Source: Sphingopyxis sp. 2PD (GTDB lineage: Bacteria > Pseudomonadota > Alphaproteobacteria > Sphingomonadales > Sphingomonadaceae). From it: a stretch of 64,000 nucleotides of DNA. A program made the position numbers and the translations under genes. The notes under the pieces are model-generated. The model had not been told where the DNA came from and did not search any database. It saw nothing but the letters and a program-made list of their open reading frames with translations. Below, one piece after another: positions 53,649 through 63,533 of this stretch (position 1 is its first letter; each line of letters starts with the position of its first letter). The DNA lies in assembly GCF_005503695.1 (NCBI RefSeq), contig NZ_SCMU01000002.1, positions 124,001-188,000 of the forward strand, read 5' to 3'.

Positions 53649-56051
53649 ATGGCCCAAGCGAACCGACCCGAAAATATCCGGCGGATGTCTGGCCGTCCCT
53701 TGTCGGCCTTGCTCAGCATCGCTGCGCTGTCGCTCGCCGGTTGTGGCGGCGGGGGCGGGGCGCGGCCTGCGCCGACCCCGGCGCCGCCCGCGGCTCCGGC
53801 ACCGACCCCAACCCCCGTGCCGACTCCGACGCCCGCACCCACCCCGACCACGCCGCCGACGGGTAATTTCAACACCCCCGAAACGCGGCGATCGGATGGG
53901 GTGAATTTCCACGGCGCGATCACGGCCTATCAGGCGGGGGCGAGCGGGCAGGGCATTTTGGCGGGGGTCATCGACGACGGTATCGACGAAGACAGCCCGG
54001 AATTCGCCGGGCGCATTTCGTCCTTCTCGGCCGATCTTGCCGGATCGCGCGGAATCAATGGCGAAGGCACGCATGGCACCAATGTCGCGCAGATCCTGCT
54101 CGGGGCGAAAAACGACGCGGGGACGATGGGCATCGCCTACAACGCCAATCTGCTCGTGCTGCGCGCCGACCGGCCGGGAAGCTGCGCCACCGAGGATCCG
54201 GCCAACGACGAAAGCGGATGCCAGTTTCCCGAAAGCGCGATTGCCGCGGGGCTCGACCGCGCGATCAGCGCGGGCGCGCGCGTCGTCAATATCTCGCTGG
54301 GGGGCGACGATCCGCCCGGCGCAACGCTGCGCGGTGCGGTGCAACGCGCCACCGCCGCCGGCATCATCGTCGTCCTTTCGGCGGGGAATGAAGGCGACAC
54401 CACCGCGGGCGGCAACGATCCCGACAACCCGGAACCTTTTGCGCAGGGGATGCGCGATGCCGGTGGCGGCCTGGTCATCATCGTCGGCCCGGTCGACGAA
54501 AATGGCGTCCGGTCGGACTTCAGCAACCGGGCCGGGATCTACGCCGGATCCTATCTGGCGGCGCTAGGCGAGGATGTTTGCTGCGCCTACAAGGATGGCG
54601 TGATCGAAACCGAGGGCAATTTTGTCTTCGTCATCAGCGGGACCAGCTTTGCGGCGCCGCAAGTCGCGGGCGCGGTGGCGCTCTTGGCGCAGGCATTTCC
54701 GAACCTGTCGAGCCAACAGATCGTGCAATTGCTCTATCAATCGGCGCGCGATGTGGGCGCAGCGGGCGACGACGCCGTGTACGGGCAGGGCATTCTCGAC
54801 ATCGCGCGCGCGTTCCAGCCGATGGGGGCGACGGCACTGGCGGGGACCGCGACGGCGGTCAATCTGGGCAGCGCGCTGGGGGTGCTTGGCGGGCCGATGG
54901 GCGACGCGGGGGCGGTCGGCACCGGGGCGACGGTCGGACTGGTCACCGACGGTTTCGGCCGCGCCTTCAACGTCGATTTCGGCCAGTCGCTGGCGCCGCG
55001 CCGCCCCGATTTCAAATTGTCGGGCGCGCTTGGCGGGTTGATCCGCCAGCAAAGCGCCGCCAGCCGGGCCACTGCCTTGTCGCTGGTGACCGCGACGGGG
55101 ACGGGCAGGGGCGACGCGCTCGCCGGGCTGTCGTTTCACGACGCGCAGGCGGCGCGCACCCTTGCCGCATCGGTGGTGACGCCCCTCGACGCGCGGACGC
55201 GCATCGGCTTTGCGGCGGGGCGCGGGACGAGCGGATTGCTCGCGGGCGAACGCGGTGAAAGCGGCCATGCGATGCTGATCGGCGACGGCGCGCACGATGG
55301 GCTGGGCTTTGCCGCCAGCCCGGGTATCGGATCGATGCTGCGCCACAATATCGCGGCCAATCACCATGTCAGCATCGTCTTGGAAGACGGCTGGGTATCG
55401 GGTTCGCGCTGGCAGGACGATCCGCTGCTCCGTTACCGTTCTGCTCGCGACAGCCGGTACCAGCGGGTCGGCGCCGCGTGGGACGCCCGCTTCGGTTCCG
55501 CTCGCGCCGTGCTCGGCGGCAGCTGGCTGCGCGAATCGGACAGCCTGCTCGGCGCGCGGCTCGGCCCGGTGTTTGGGTCTCGCGGCGCAACCAGCCTGGT
55601 CGGCGATGCCAGCCTGGGCGTCACACTGACAAAGGGCTGGAGCCTGACGGGTGCCTGGCGACAAATGTGGACCCGTCCCGATCGCGCCGGGCTGGTTGCG
55701 GGCGGGGCGCTGTGGTCGTCGGCCTTCTCGGTCGACATCGCCAAGGCGGGATTGTTCCGCCCCGGCGACCGCGCCGCGCTTCGCATGGCCCAGCCGCTGC
55801 GTGTCGCGCGCGGCGGCGTCGACCTGATGCTGCCGGTCGCGCATGATTATGCCAGCGGGCGCACCGACTTCGCCCGTCGCCCCTATAATCTCGCGCCCAC
55901 CGGGCGTGAACTGGTCGTCGAGGCGAGCTATGCGCTGTCGCTGCTCGGCGGCGACCTGATCGCCAACACATGGATCCGCCGCGATCCGGGCCACATCGCG
56001 GCGCTGCCCGACGACAAGGGCGCGGCGCTGCGTTTTACGCTGGGCTTCTGA
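53649..56051 (+). CDS. lipidated subtilisin-like (S8) autotransporter
   Basis: 800 aa. Lipoprotein-type signal with lipobox SLAGC (about residue 35), a Gly run, a Pro/Thr-rich linker (about 42-75), then an S8 peptidase domain with Asp in GVIDDGIDEDSPEF (about 110), His in GEGTHGTNVAQIL (about 145) and Ser in SGTSFAAPQVAGAVALLAQ (about 335), and a C-terminal autotransporter beta-barrel (about 520-800) ending ALRFTLGF. The passenger probably stays surface-anchored. ATG at 53649 chosen for AGGGGA 8 nt upstream. Confidence 0.9.
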   Translation: MAQANRPENIRRMSGRPLSALLSIAALSLAGCGGGGGARPAPTPAPPAAPAPTPTPVPTPTPAPTPTTPPTGNFNTPETRRSDGVNFHGAITAYQAGASGQGILAGVIDDGIDEDSPEFAGRISSFSADLAGSRGINGEGTHGTNVAQILLGAKNDAGTMGIAYNANLLVLRADRPGSCATEDPANDESGCQFPESAIAAGLDRAISAGARVVNISLGGDDPPGATLRGAVQRATAAGIIVVLSAGNEGDTTAGGNDPDNPEPFAQGMRDAGGGLVIIVGPVDENGVRSDFSNRAGIYAGSYLAALGEDVCCAYKDGVIETEGNFVFVISGTSFAAPQVAGAVALLAQAFPNLSSQQIVQLLYQSARDVGAAGDDAVYGQGILDIARAFQPMGATALAGTATAVNLGSALGVLGGPMGDAGAVGTGATVGLVTDGFGRAFNVDFGQSLAPRRPDFKLSGALGGLIRQQSAASRATALSLVTATGTGRGDALAGLSFHDAQAARTLAASVVTPLDARTRIGFAAGRGTSGLLAGERGESGHAMLIGDGAHDGLGFAASPGIGSMLRHNIAANHHVSIVLEDGWVSGSRWQDDPLLRYRSARDSRYQRVGAAWDARFGSARAVLGGSWLRESDSLLGARLGPVFGSRGATSLVGDASLGVTLTKGWSLTGAWRQMWTRPDRAGLVAGGALWSSAFSVDIAKAGLFRPGDRAALRMAQPLRVARGGVDLMLPVAHDYASGRTDFARRPYNLAPTGRELVVEASYALSLLGGDLIANTWIRRDPGHIAALPDDKGAALRFTLGF

Positions 56052-56093
56052 TCGGCTCTAACACTCCCCAAACGCAAATCAGGGGATGCCAGA

Positions 56094-57395
56094 ATGAAAC
56101 CGATCCATTGCCTTCCGCTCGCGCTGCTCGGCGCCGCGCTCGCGTCGCCGCTTGCGGCGCAGACGCCCGCGCGCACCGTGATTCACGCTGGACAATTGCT
56201 CGCCGAACCGGGCAAGCCGGTGCGCGGCGCCTCGACGATTGTCGTCGAAAATGGCCGGATCATTGCGGTAACCGACGGCTATCAACCCGCCGAACCCGGC
56301 GCGACGCTGATCGATCTCAAGGACAAATATGTCCTGCCCGGCCTGATCGACAGCCATGTCCATCTGACCAGCGATGCAGGCGGGATCGCCGGGCAGCTTG
56401 AGGATGTCACGCTCAGCCCCGCAGCGCAGGCGTTCAATGCGCAGGTCAACGGGATGAAGACGCTGCGCGCCGGTTTCACCACGGTCCGCAATCTTGGCGA
56501 TGGCGACGGCGCGACCCTCGCGCTGCGCGATGCCATCCTGGCGGGCAAGGTGCAGGGGCCGCGCATCGTCGATGCGGGCGCCAGCATTTCGGGCAGCGCC
56601 GGGCATATGGACGGCTCCTTGGGCTATCGCGGCGAGCTGCGGCCCTTTTTCGCAGGCGCGGGCAACACCTGCAACGGCGCCGACGATTGCCGCCGCGCGG
56701 TGCGGCTCCAGGTCGGGCGCGGCGCCGACGTCATCAAATTCGCCTCGACCGGCGGGGTGAACAGCCGCATCGGCGCGGGCCTTGGCAAACAGATGTTCGA
56801 TGATGAAGCGAGGGCGATCGTCGAAACCGCGCAATTGTTCGGGAAAAAGGTCGCGGTCCATGCGCATGGTGCCGACGGTATTCGCCTTGCGATCGATGCC
56901 GGGGCCGACTCGATCGAACATGGCACGATCCTCGATGAAGCGACGATCGCTGCGTGGGCGAAATCGAAGACCTATTATGTCCCGACGCTGTCGACCGTGA
57001 ACGGCTACAAGGAACGCATCGCCGCCAATGCCGCGGCGTATGAACCCGATGTGCTGGCGAAGATCCAGTGGCGCATCGGCATCACCGGCAAGAGCCTGGA
57101 ACAGCTTGTCCCGCGCGGGGTGAAGATCGCCTTCGGAACCGACGCCGGGGTGTCGAAGCACGGCCGCAACGGCGACGAGTTCGAGCTGATGGTCCAGCAC
57201 GGCATGACCCCGGTCGCAGCGCTCAAGGCGGCGACGGTCAACGCCGCCGACCTGCTCGGCCTGTCGAACGAGATCGGCAGCATTGCCGTGGGCAAGAGCG
57301 CCGACATCATCGCGGTGGCGAGCGATCCGCTGGCCGACGTGCGGGTGCTGAAAAAGGTCGATTTCGTGATGGCGCGGGGAGCGGTGGTCCAGTGA
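56094..57395 (+). CDS. secreted amidohydrolase (imidazolonepropionase-like / Xaa-Pro dipeptidase type)
   Basis: 433 aa. Signal peptide LALLGAALASPLAAQ (cleavage near residue 20). Metal ligands: HxH in GLIDSHVHLTSD (about 80), carboxylated Lys region VIKFASTGGVNS (about 217), KVAVHAHG (about 262), DSIEHGTILDE and GTDAGVSKHGRNG (about 345). The family hydrolyses cyclic amides or Xaa-Pro/Arg/Lys dipeptides; location suggests periplasmic peptide scavenging. 42 bp after the autotransporter protease, so they could act in sequence on peptides. Confidence 0.9.
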   Translation: MKPIHCLPLALLGAALASPLAAQTPARTVIHAGQLLAEPGKPVRGASTIVVENGRIIAVTDGYQPAEPGATLIDLKDKYVLPGLIDSHVHLTSDAGGIAGQLEDVTLSPAAQAFNAQVNGMKTLRAGFTTVRNLGDGDGATLALRDAILAGKVQGPRIVDAGASISGSAGHMDGSLGYRGELRPFFAGAGNTCNGADDCRRAVRLQVGRGADVIKFASTGGVNSRIGAGLGKQMFDDEARAIVETAQLFGKKVAVHAHGADGIRLAIDAGADSIEHGTILDEATIAAWAKSKTYYVPTLSTVNGYKERIAANAAAYEPDVLAKIQWRIGITGKSLEQLVPRGVKIAFGTDAGVSKHGRNGDEFELMVQHGMTPVAALKAATVNAADLLGLSNEIGSIAVGKSADIIAVASDPLADVRVLKKVDFVMARGAVVQ

Positions 57396-57404
57396 CCGCC
57401 CAAA

Positions 57405-57539
57405 ATCCTCCCTGCCGCGTAGCGGTGGGGAGGGGGACCGCCCGTGAAACGGGTGGTGGAGGGGCGGCAACGTCGCGCCATGGCCCCTCCGTCAGCGCTT
57501 CGCGCTGCCACCTCCCCATCGCTGCGCGACAGGGAGGAT
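57405..57539. repeat. 136-bp dispersed palindromic element, copy 2
   Basis: Same element as 22406-22541 in opposite orientation, with termini atcctccctg and cagggaggat and internal self-complementarity. It sits 10 bp after the amidohydrolase stop and 3 bp before the glycosylase stop, i.e. between convergent genes, filling the whole gap. Confidence 0.88.
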
Positions 57540-57542
57540 CGT

Positions 57543-58043
57543 CTAATTCGCCAACGCCGCGCGCAACGCCAACCACTGCTCCTGCTTCGCCGCATAGCCG
57601 ATCGTATTCGCGGCGCTGCTCGACGGCAGATCGACGAGCGCGAGGTCGTCGATCACCGGGAACTGCTTCCGCCCGATCGCCGCGGCCTTGCCACCATTGA
57701 ACGCAATCATGCGCAGCTCAGGCAGCCCGGCGATCAGCGCCGCAAGGTCGTGCGCTTCGACCTCGCGAATCTCGCTGTCGCTGCTCGACCGGCGCGCCGC
57801 CGAACGGATCACGTCCCACAACCCGATTTTCGCCGCGCGTAACGCGGCAAGCCGGTTGTCGTAGCTCCGGTCGGCAAGTGGCTGCTCGATCACCGCACCG
57901 AGCAGGCGCCAGAACTGGTTCGTCGGATGGGCATAATATTGCCGCGCGGCGAGCGACCGTGCGCCCGGCAGGCTGCCGAGGATCAGCAGCCGCGTGTCCG
58001 GCGCGACATGGGGAGCGAAGCTGGCGTGGCGGGTGAGGGTCAT
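57543..58043 (-). CDS. DNA-deoxyinosine / uracil-type glycosylase (UDG superfamily)
   Basis: 166 aa. Seen: LLILGSLPGARSLAARQYYA (residues 19-38) and PTNQFWRLLGAVI, the substrate-pocket motifs of the HDG branch (family 6) of the uracil-DNA-glycosylase superfamily, which excises hypoxanthine from DNA; later MIAFNGGKAA and VDLPSSSAANT. ATG at 58043 gives normal length. Divergent from the str operon. Confidence 0.9.
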   Translation of the reverse strand: MTLTRHASFAPHVAPDTRLLILGSLPGARSLAARQYYAHPTNQFWRLLGAVIEQPLADRSYDNRLAALRAAKIGLWDVIRSAARRSSSDSEIREVEAHDLAALIAGLPELRMIAFNGGKAAAIGRKQFPVIDDLALVDLPSSSAANTIGYAAKQEQWLALRAALAN

Positions 58044-58349
58044 GCGCGGTCGATAGCTCGCGCGAACCGGCGCAACAATATTGCCCACCCCTTGACCGCG
58101 ACGGGAATCGGGTCTAGGGGCGCGCTCGACCGAAAAGGGCGGTTTGCCGCCTTTTTCAGTTGCAACAGCGCTTGAACATTGCTGGCGCGGATGGAGCCTC
58201 CGGGGATCAATTGCGATCGACCGGGGTCTTTTGCTGTTACAAGGTCGCCTGTTTTCCGCAGAATTCTGCGGGTTTCGGACCGATGCTTCATCCACCGCGG
58301 TACAGTAACCGTTCGCCCCGATGGGCGGACATGTAAAGGTGAAGCATTC
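58044..58349. promoter_or_regulatory. 306-bp upstream region of the str operon
   Basis: Non-coding between the glycosylase and rpsL starts; it should contain the str promoter and leader. It holds a perfect 16-bp palindrome ccgcagaattctgcgg (58256-58271) preceded by gtttt and followed by gggtttcgg. No convincing -35/-10 pair seen. The rpsL ribosome-binding site is AAAGGTG at about 58335. Confidence 0.6.
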
Positions 58350-58721
58350 ATGCCCACGATCAACCAGCTGGTCCGCAAGGGCCGGACTCCCCAGAAGGTG
58401 AAGTCCAAAGTCCCGGCGATGGACGCGAACCCGCAGAAGCGCGGCGTTTGCACCCGTGTCTATACGACGACCCCGAAAAAGCCGAACTCGGCGCTCCGCA
58501 AGGTTGCCAAGGTCCGCCTGACCAACAGCCGCGAAGTCATCACCTACATCCCCGGCGAAGGCCACAACCTCCAGGAACACAGCGTCGTGCTGATCCGCGG
58601 CGGTCGTGTCCGCGACCTTCCCGGTGTGCGTTACCACGTCCTGCGCGGCGTGCTCGATACGCAGGGTGTGAAGGACCGCAAGCAGAGCCGTTCGAAGTAC
58701 GGCGCGAAGCGTCCGAAGTAA
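58350..58721 (+). CDS. rpsL: 30S ribosomal protein S12
   Basis: 123 aa, normal length and sequence ([54 protein letters not shown]). Residue 43 is the standard Lys, but residue 88 (codon 58611-58613, cgc) is Arg in GGRVRDLPG where Escherichia coli has Lys. The Lys88Arg change is a known streptomycin-resistance substitution in other bacteria. First gene of rpsL-rpsG-fusA-tuf. Confidence 0.98.
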   Translation: MPTINQLVRKGRTPQKVKSKVPAMDANPQKRGVCTRVYTTTPKKPNSALRKVAKVRLTNSREVITYIPGEGHNLQEHSVVLIRGGRVRDLPGVRYHVLRGVLDTQGVKDRKQSRSKYGAKRPK

Positions 58722-58794
58722 GGACCGCTTTTTCGGCTATTTGATCATCCCGAGCCGCCTATGCGCCGGGATGCTGTTGTAAAAGGAATTACCC

Positions 58795-59265
58795 ATGGCT
58801 CGTCGTCGTCGTCCTGAACGCCGCGAAATCCTGCCCGATCCCCGTTTCGGGGATGTCGTGCTGTCGAAATTCATGAACAGCGTCATGCTGGACGGGAAAA
58901 AGTCCGTCGCCGAAAGCATCGTTTACGGTGCGCTCGAATCGGTCGAAGCCCGCGCCAAGAAGGAACCGCTCGGCGTGTTCCACGAAGCGCTCGCGAACAT
59001 TCGCCCGAACATCGAAGTCCGCAGCCGCCGCGTCGGCGGTGCGACCTATCAGGTTCCGGTCGAAGTCCGCCCCGACCGCGCGCAGGCGCTCGCGATCCGC
59101 TGGCTGATCACCGCCGCGCGCAACCGCAGCGAAACCACGATGGCCGCACGTCTGTCGGGCGAACTGCTCGACGCGTCGAACAACCGCGGCAATGCGGTCA
59201 AGAAGCGCGAAGACACGCACCGCATGGCCGAAGCCAACCGCGCTTTCAGCCACTACCGCTGGTAA
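58795..59265 (+). CDS. rpsG: 30S ribosomal protein S7
   Basis: 156 aa. Seen: [40 protein letters not shown] and the C-terminal [21 protein letters not shown]7 nucleates 30S head assembly and represses str in enteric bacteria. 73 bp after rpsL. Confidence 0.98.
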   Translation: MARRRRPERREILPDPRFGDVVLSKFMNSVMLDGKKSVAESIVYGALESVEARAKKEPLGVFHEALANIRPNIEVRSRRVGGATYQVPVEVRPDRAQALAIRWLITAARNRSETTMAARLSGELLDASNNRGNAVKKREDTHRMAEANRAFSHYRW

Positions 59266-59369
59266 TTGCGGGGGCGCTCCCTGCGTAAGGGGACGTCTCG
59301 CAATCGTAACAATCGTTCCTATATCGGGGGTGGCTCCAAAGGCCTCCCCCCAAATCCAAGGAAAAGACC

Positions 59370-61463
59370 ATGGCACGCAGCCATCCGCTCGAACGCTATC
59401 GCAATTTCGGTATCATGGCGCACATCGACGCCGGCAAGACCACCACGACCGAGCGTATCCTTTACTACACCGGCAAGTCCTACAAGATCGGCGAAGTCCA
59501 TGACGGCGCTGCGACGATGGACTGGATGGAGCAGGAGCAGGAACGCGGCATCACGATCACGTCGGCCGCCACCACCTGCCTGTGGAAAGCCGACGAAGGT
59601 CAGGGTCCGGAACACCGCCTGAACATCATCGACACCCCCGGCCACGTCGACTTCACCATCGAAGTCGAGCGCTCGCTGCGCGTGCTCGACGGCGCGATCA
59701 CCGCGTTCGACGGCGTTGCCGGCGTCGAGCCGCAGTCGGAAACCGTGTGGCGCCAGGCGGACAAGTACAAGGTTCCGCGGATGTGCTTCATCAACAAGCT
59801 CGACCGCACCGGCGCCGATTTCTATTATTGCGTCCAGACGATCATCGATCGCCTCGGTGCGACCCCGGCTGTGCTGTATCTGCCGATCGGTTCGGAAGGC
59901 GGCTTCAAGGGGCTCGTCGACCTCGTCAACGAACGCGCGATCATCTGGAAGGACGAAAGCCTCGGCGCCGAATTCTTCTATGAAGACATCCCCGCCGACC
60001 TCGCCGACAAGGCTGCCGAATATCGCGAAAAGCTCGTCGAACTCGCCGTCGAACAGGACGACGAGGCGATGGAAGCCTATCTCGACGGCACCGTCCCCGA
60101 CGTCGCGACGCTCAAGAAGCTGATCCGCAAGGGGACGCTGGCGCAGGCGTTCGTTCCGGTCCTTTGCGGTTCGGCGTTCAAGAACAAGGGCGTCCAGACG
60201 CTGCTCGACGCGGTTGTCGACTATCTGCCTTCGCCGCTCGACATTCCTGACGTTCAGGGGATCAACCCCGACACCGACCAGCCCGACTCGCGTGAGACGT
60301 CGGACGCGGCGCCGTTGTCGCTGCTCGCGTTCAAGATCATGAACGACCCGTTCGTCGGCTCGCTCACCTTCGCGCGCATCTATTCGGGTACGCTCAACAA
60401 GGGCACGTATCTGAACTCGGTGAAGGACAAGAAGGAAAAGGTTGGCCGCATGCTGCTGATGCATGCGAACAGCCGCGAAGACATCGAAGAAGCCTATGCG
60501 GGCGACATCGTTGCGCTGGCCGGCCTCAAGGAAACCACCACCGGGGACACGCTCTGCGCGACCAACGCGCCGATCATCCTCGAGCGGATGGAATTCCCCG
60601 AGCCGGTGATCGAGCTGTCGGTGGAACCGAAGACCAAGGCCGACCAGGAACGCATGGGCATCGCGCTCAACCGCCTGGCCGCCGAGGATCCCTCGTTCCG
60701 CGTGTCGACCGACCATGAATCGGGCCAGACGATCATCAAGGGCATGGGCGAGCTTCACCTCGACATCCTCGTCGATCGCATGAAGCGCGAGTTCAAGGTC
60801 GAAGCGAACGTCGGCGCGCCGCAGGTGGCGTACCGCGAATCGCTCGCGAAGGCGGTCGACGTCGACTATACCCACAAGAAGCAGTCGGGCGGCTCGGGCC
60901 AGTTCGGCCGCGTCAAGGTCACCGTTTCGCCGGGCGAACGCGGCGCGGGCATCACCTTCATCGACGAGATCAAGGGCGGTAACATTCCGCGCGAATATAT
61001 CCCGTCGGTCGAAAAGGGCATGCGCGAGTCGGCCGAAAACGGTCACATGATCGGCTTCCCGATCATCGACTTCGAAATCAAGCTCACGGACGGCGCGTAT
61101 CACGACGTCGACTCGTCGGCGCTGGCGTTCGAAATCGCGGGCCGTGCGGCGATGCGCGAAGTGGCGGCAAAGGCCGGCATCAAGCTGCTCGAACCGGTGA
61201 TGAAGGTCGAAGTCGTTACCCCTGAGGAATTCATGGGCGACGTGATCGGCGACCTTAACAGCCGTCGCGGGCAGATTCAGGGCACCGACAGCCGGGGTAT
61301 CGCCCAGGTCGTCGAAGCGATCGTGCCGCTGGCGAACATGTTCGGTTATGTGAACCAGCTGCGCAGCTTCAGCCAGGGTCGCGCAAGCTACTCGATGCAA
61401 TTCTCGCATTATGAAGAAGTGCCGACCAACGTCGCCGAAGAAGTGAAGGCCAAGATGGCCTGA
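59370..61463 (+). CDS. fusA: translation elongation factor G
   Basis: 697 aa translocase GTPase. Seen: G1 [19 protein letters not shown] (about 17-35), switch [11 protein letters not shown]3 [10 protein letters not shown]4 [12 protein letters not shown] and domain IV/V text such as [21 protein letters not shown] hairpin (59326-59350, one mismatch) precedes the ribosome-binding site AAGGAAAAG. Confidence 0.98.
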   Translation: MARSHPLERYRNFGIMAHIDAGKTTTTERILYYTGKSYKIGEVHDGAATMDWMEQEQERGITITSAATTCLWKADEGQGPEHRLNIIDTPGHVDFTIEVERSLRVLDGAITAFDGVAGVEPQSETVWRQADKYKVPRMCFINKLDRTGADFYYCVQTIIDRLGATPAVLYLPIGSEGGFKGLVDLVNERAIIWKDESLGAEFFYEDIPADLADKAAEYREKLVELAVEQDDEAMEAYLDGTVPDVATLKKLIRKGTLAQAFVPVLCGSAFKNKGVQTLLDAVVDYLPSPLDIPDVQGINPDTDQPDSRETSDAAPLSLLAFKIMNDPFVGSLTFARIYSGTLNKGTYLNSVKDKKEKVGRMLLMHANSREDIEEAYAGDIVALAGLKETTTGDTLCATNAPIILERMEFPEPVIELSVEPKTKADQERMGIALNRLAAEDPSFRVSTDHESGQTIIKGMGELHLDILVDRMKREFKVEANVGAPQVAYRESLAKAVDVDYTHKKQSGGSGQFGRVKVTVSPGERGAGITFIDEIKGGNIPREYIPSVEKGMRESAENGHMIGFPIIDFEIKLTDGAYHDVDSSALAFEIAGRAAMREVAAKAGIKLLEPVMKVEVVTPEEFMGDVIGDLNSRRGQIQGTDSRGIAQVVEAIVPLANMFGYVNQLRSFSQGRASYSMQFSHYEEVPTNVAEEVKAKMA

Positions 61464-61582
61464 TGGGGTTGAAGCCGCGCGGGCTTGCACCGCGCGGCAA
61501 GACCCTCTAAGGGCGGCGCCTGATTCAGCAGGCTCGTCCAGGACTGATCAACGCAAACATTGAACAAGAAGGTTATACCATC

Positions 61583-62776
61583 ATGGCCAAGGCTAAATTT
61601 GAGCGGACGAAGCCGCACTGCAACATCGGCACCATCGGTCACGTCGACCATGGCAAGACCTCGCTGACCGCAGCGATCACCAAGGTGCTCGCCGAAAACG
61701 TCGCCGGCAACGCCGCCGTCGACTTCGCCAACATCGACAAGGCTCCGGAAGAGCGCGAGCGCGGCATCACCATTTCGACCGCGCACGTCGAATATGAAAC
61801 CGATGGCCGCCACTATGCGCACGTCGACTGCCCGGGCCACGCCGACTATGTGAAGAACATGATCACCGGTGCCGCCCAGATGGACGGCGCGATCCTCGTC
61901 GTGTCGGCCGCTGACGGCCCGATGCCGCAGACCAAGGAACACATCCTGCTCGCAAAGCAGGTCGGCGTTCCGACCATGGTCGTCTTCCTCAACAAGGTCG
62001 ACCAGCTGGACGATCCCGAGCTGCTCGAACTCGTCGAGCTGGAAATCCGCGAAGAACTGTCGAAGCGCGACTTCGACGGCGACAATATTCCGATCATCCC
62101 GGGTTCGGCGCTCGCCGCCCTCGAAGGTCGCGACGACAACATCGGCAAGGACGCGATCCTGAAGCTGATGGCTGCCGTTGACGAATGGATCCCGCAGCCG
62201 GAACGTCCGCTCGACAAGCCCTTCCTGATGCCGATCGAAGACGTGTTCTCGATCTCGGGTCGTGGTACGGTTGTCACCGGCCGCGTCGAAACCGGCATCG
62301 TCAAGGTTGGTGAAGAAGTCGAAATCGTCGGCATCAAGGACACCAAGAAGACCGTCGTCACCGGCGTCGAAATGTTCCGCAAGCTGCTCGACCAGGGCCA
62401 GGCTGGCGACAACATCGGTGCGCTGATCCGTGGCGTTGGCCGTGAAGAAGTCGAGCGTGGCCAGGTTCTGGCGAAGCCCGGCTCGATCACCCCGCACACC
62501 GAGTTCACCTCGGAAGTGTACGTCCTGTCGAAGGACGAAGGTGGCCGTCACACGCCGTTCTTTGCGAACTATCGTCCGCAGTTCTACTTCCGCACCACCG
62601 ACGTCACCGGCGAGGTCATCCTCCCCGAGGGCACCGAGATGGTCATGCCGGGCGACAACGTCCAGCTGTCGGTCAAGCTGATCGCCCCGATCGCCATGGA
62701 CCAGGGTCTGCGCTTCGCGATTCGCGAAGGCGGCCGCACGGTCGGTGCAGGGGTTGTCGCGACCATCACAAAGTAA
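61583..62776 (+). CDS. tuf: translation elongation factor Tu
   Basis: 397 aa. Seen: G1 [14 protein letters not shown], switch [15 protein letters not shown]3 [20 protein letters not shown]4 NKVDQLDD and C-terminal [15 protein letters not shown]. 119 bp after fusA. Only one tuf is in this window; a second copy elsewhere cannot be excluded. Confidence 0.98.
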   Translation: MAKAKFERTKPHCNIGTIGHVDHGKTSLTAAITKVLAENVAGNAAVDFANIDKAPEERERGITISTAHVEYETDGRHYAHVDCPGHADYVKNMITGAAQMDGAILVVSAADGPMPQTKEHILLAKQVGVPTMVVFLNKVDQLDDPELLELVELEIREELSKRDFDGDNIPIIPGSALAALEGRDDNIGKDAILKLMAAVDEWIPQPERPLDKPFLMPIEDVFSISGRGTVVTGRVETGIVKVGEEVEIVGIKDTKKTVVTGVEMFRKLLDQGQAGDNIGALIRGVGREEVERGQVLAKPGSITPHTEFTSEVYVLSKDEGGRHTPFFANYRPQFYFRTTDVTGEVILPEGTEMVMPGDNVQLSVKLIAPIAMDQGLRFAIREGGRTVGAGVVATITK

Positions 62777-62786
62777 TATAGGGCCG

Positions 62787-62821
62787 CGAGCCGCGCGATT
62801 CGGACCGATTCGCGCGGCTCG
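62787..62821 (+). terminator. hairpin downstream of tuf
   Basis: 12-bp perfect stem (62787-62798 with 62810-62821), loop 11 nt, followed 12 nt later by TTTTT. It may be an attenuator or processing site between the str and S10 operons. A second two-tier hairpin (62839-62844 with 62874-62879 enclosing 62847-62852 with 62865-62870) follows before rpsJ. Confidence 0.55.
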
Positions 62822-62923
62822 TAGCTTAAAGATTTTTGATGGCCGGACCGGCTTCCTCGAGGGGGCCGGTACAGGCCATTTCGGCTCTTTCGCATCGTCA
62901 GACGGGATTCGACTGGAACAGTC

Positions 62924-63235
62924 ATGGAAACGCAGAATATTCGCATTCGCCTGAAGGCCTTTGATCACCGCGTGCTCGATCAGGCCACCACCGACATCGC
63001 CGACACGGCGCGTCGTACCGGAGCGCTTATTCGCGGCCCGATCCCGCTGCCGACGCGCATTGAAAAATTCACCGTGAACCGCGGCCCGCACATCGACAAG
63101 AAGTCGCGCGAGCAGTTCGAGGTGCGTACCCACAAGCGGCTGCTCGACATCGTGCAGCCCACCCCGCAGACGGTCGACGCGCTGATGAAGCTCGACCTTG
63201 CCGCGGGCGTGAACGTCGAAATCAAGTTGGCCTAA
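62924..63235 (+). CDS. rpsJ: 30S ribosomal protein S10
   Basis: 103 aa: [20 protein letters not shown] at the N-terminus, [20 protein letters not shown] and C-terminal [20 protein letters not shown]. First gene of the S10 operon; also NusE in antitermination. Follows tuf by 147 bp containing two hairpins. Confidence 0.98.
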   Translation: METQNIRIRLKAFDHRVLDQATTDIADTARRTGALIRGPIPLPTRIEKFTVNRGPHIDKKSREQFEVRTHKRLLDIVQPTPQTVDALMKLDLAAGVNVEIKLA

Positions 63236-63533
63236 GCCAACGCAGCCCTCGCAATAGCGAGGGTCTCTATCGGCAGCTGCTTCGGTGGCTGCATTTGTCC
63301 GGAGTGATCCGGACCGACGATAGGGTGGATACCGCCGGACCGCTTCTTCGAAGCATCAGGGTCCGGGCTGCGTCCCCCGTCTCGCCGCTTCTCCTTCGGG
63401 AAGGCGGCACCTCAGCCCGGACGGGGCGATGCATAAAAATTTGGGCTGGGAGGGTTCCGTCGGGGCAATGTCCCAATGGGTCCCGCAAGCCGTGCGGAAT
63501 GGTCCGCCCGGCCTCTGTTGAGGAGTATTGATC
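63236..63533 (+). promoter_or_regulatory. 298-nt structured leader between rpsJ and rplC
   Basis: Unusually long gap for rpsJ-rplC. Read as RNA it holds hairpins at 63246-63263, 63273-63292 (CUUCGG loop), 63297-63314 (7 bp, GUGA loop), 63335-63366 (7 bp, enclosing 63342-63346/63350-63354), 63361-63422 (10 bp, enclosing a CUUCGG hairpin at 63384-63408), 63494-63507, and a small hairpin 63512-63523 that covers the rplC ribosome-binding site gaggag. The 63335-63366 and 63361-63422 stems share bases and exclude each other, as in an RNA switch. Confidence 0.65.

Noticed and set aside
59319..61490. A 723-codon minus-strand open frame
   Set aside because: Antisense to fusA; long antisense frames are expected opposite highly expressed GC-rich genes with strong codon bias. 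The same holds for 61409-63133 opposite tuf.
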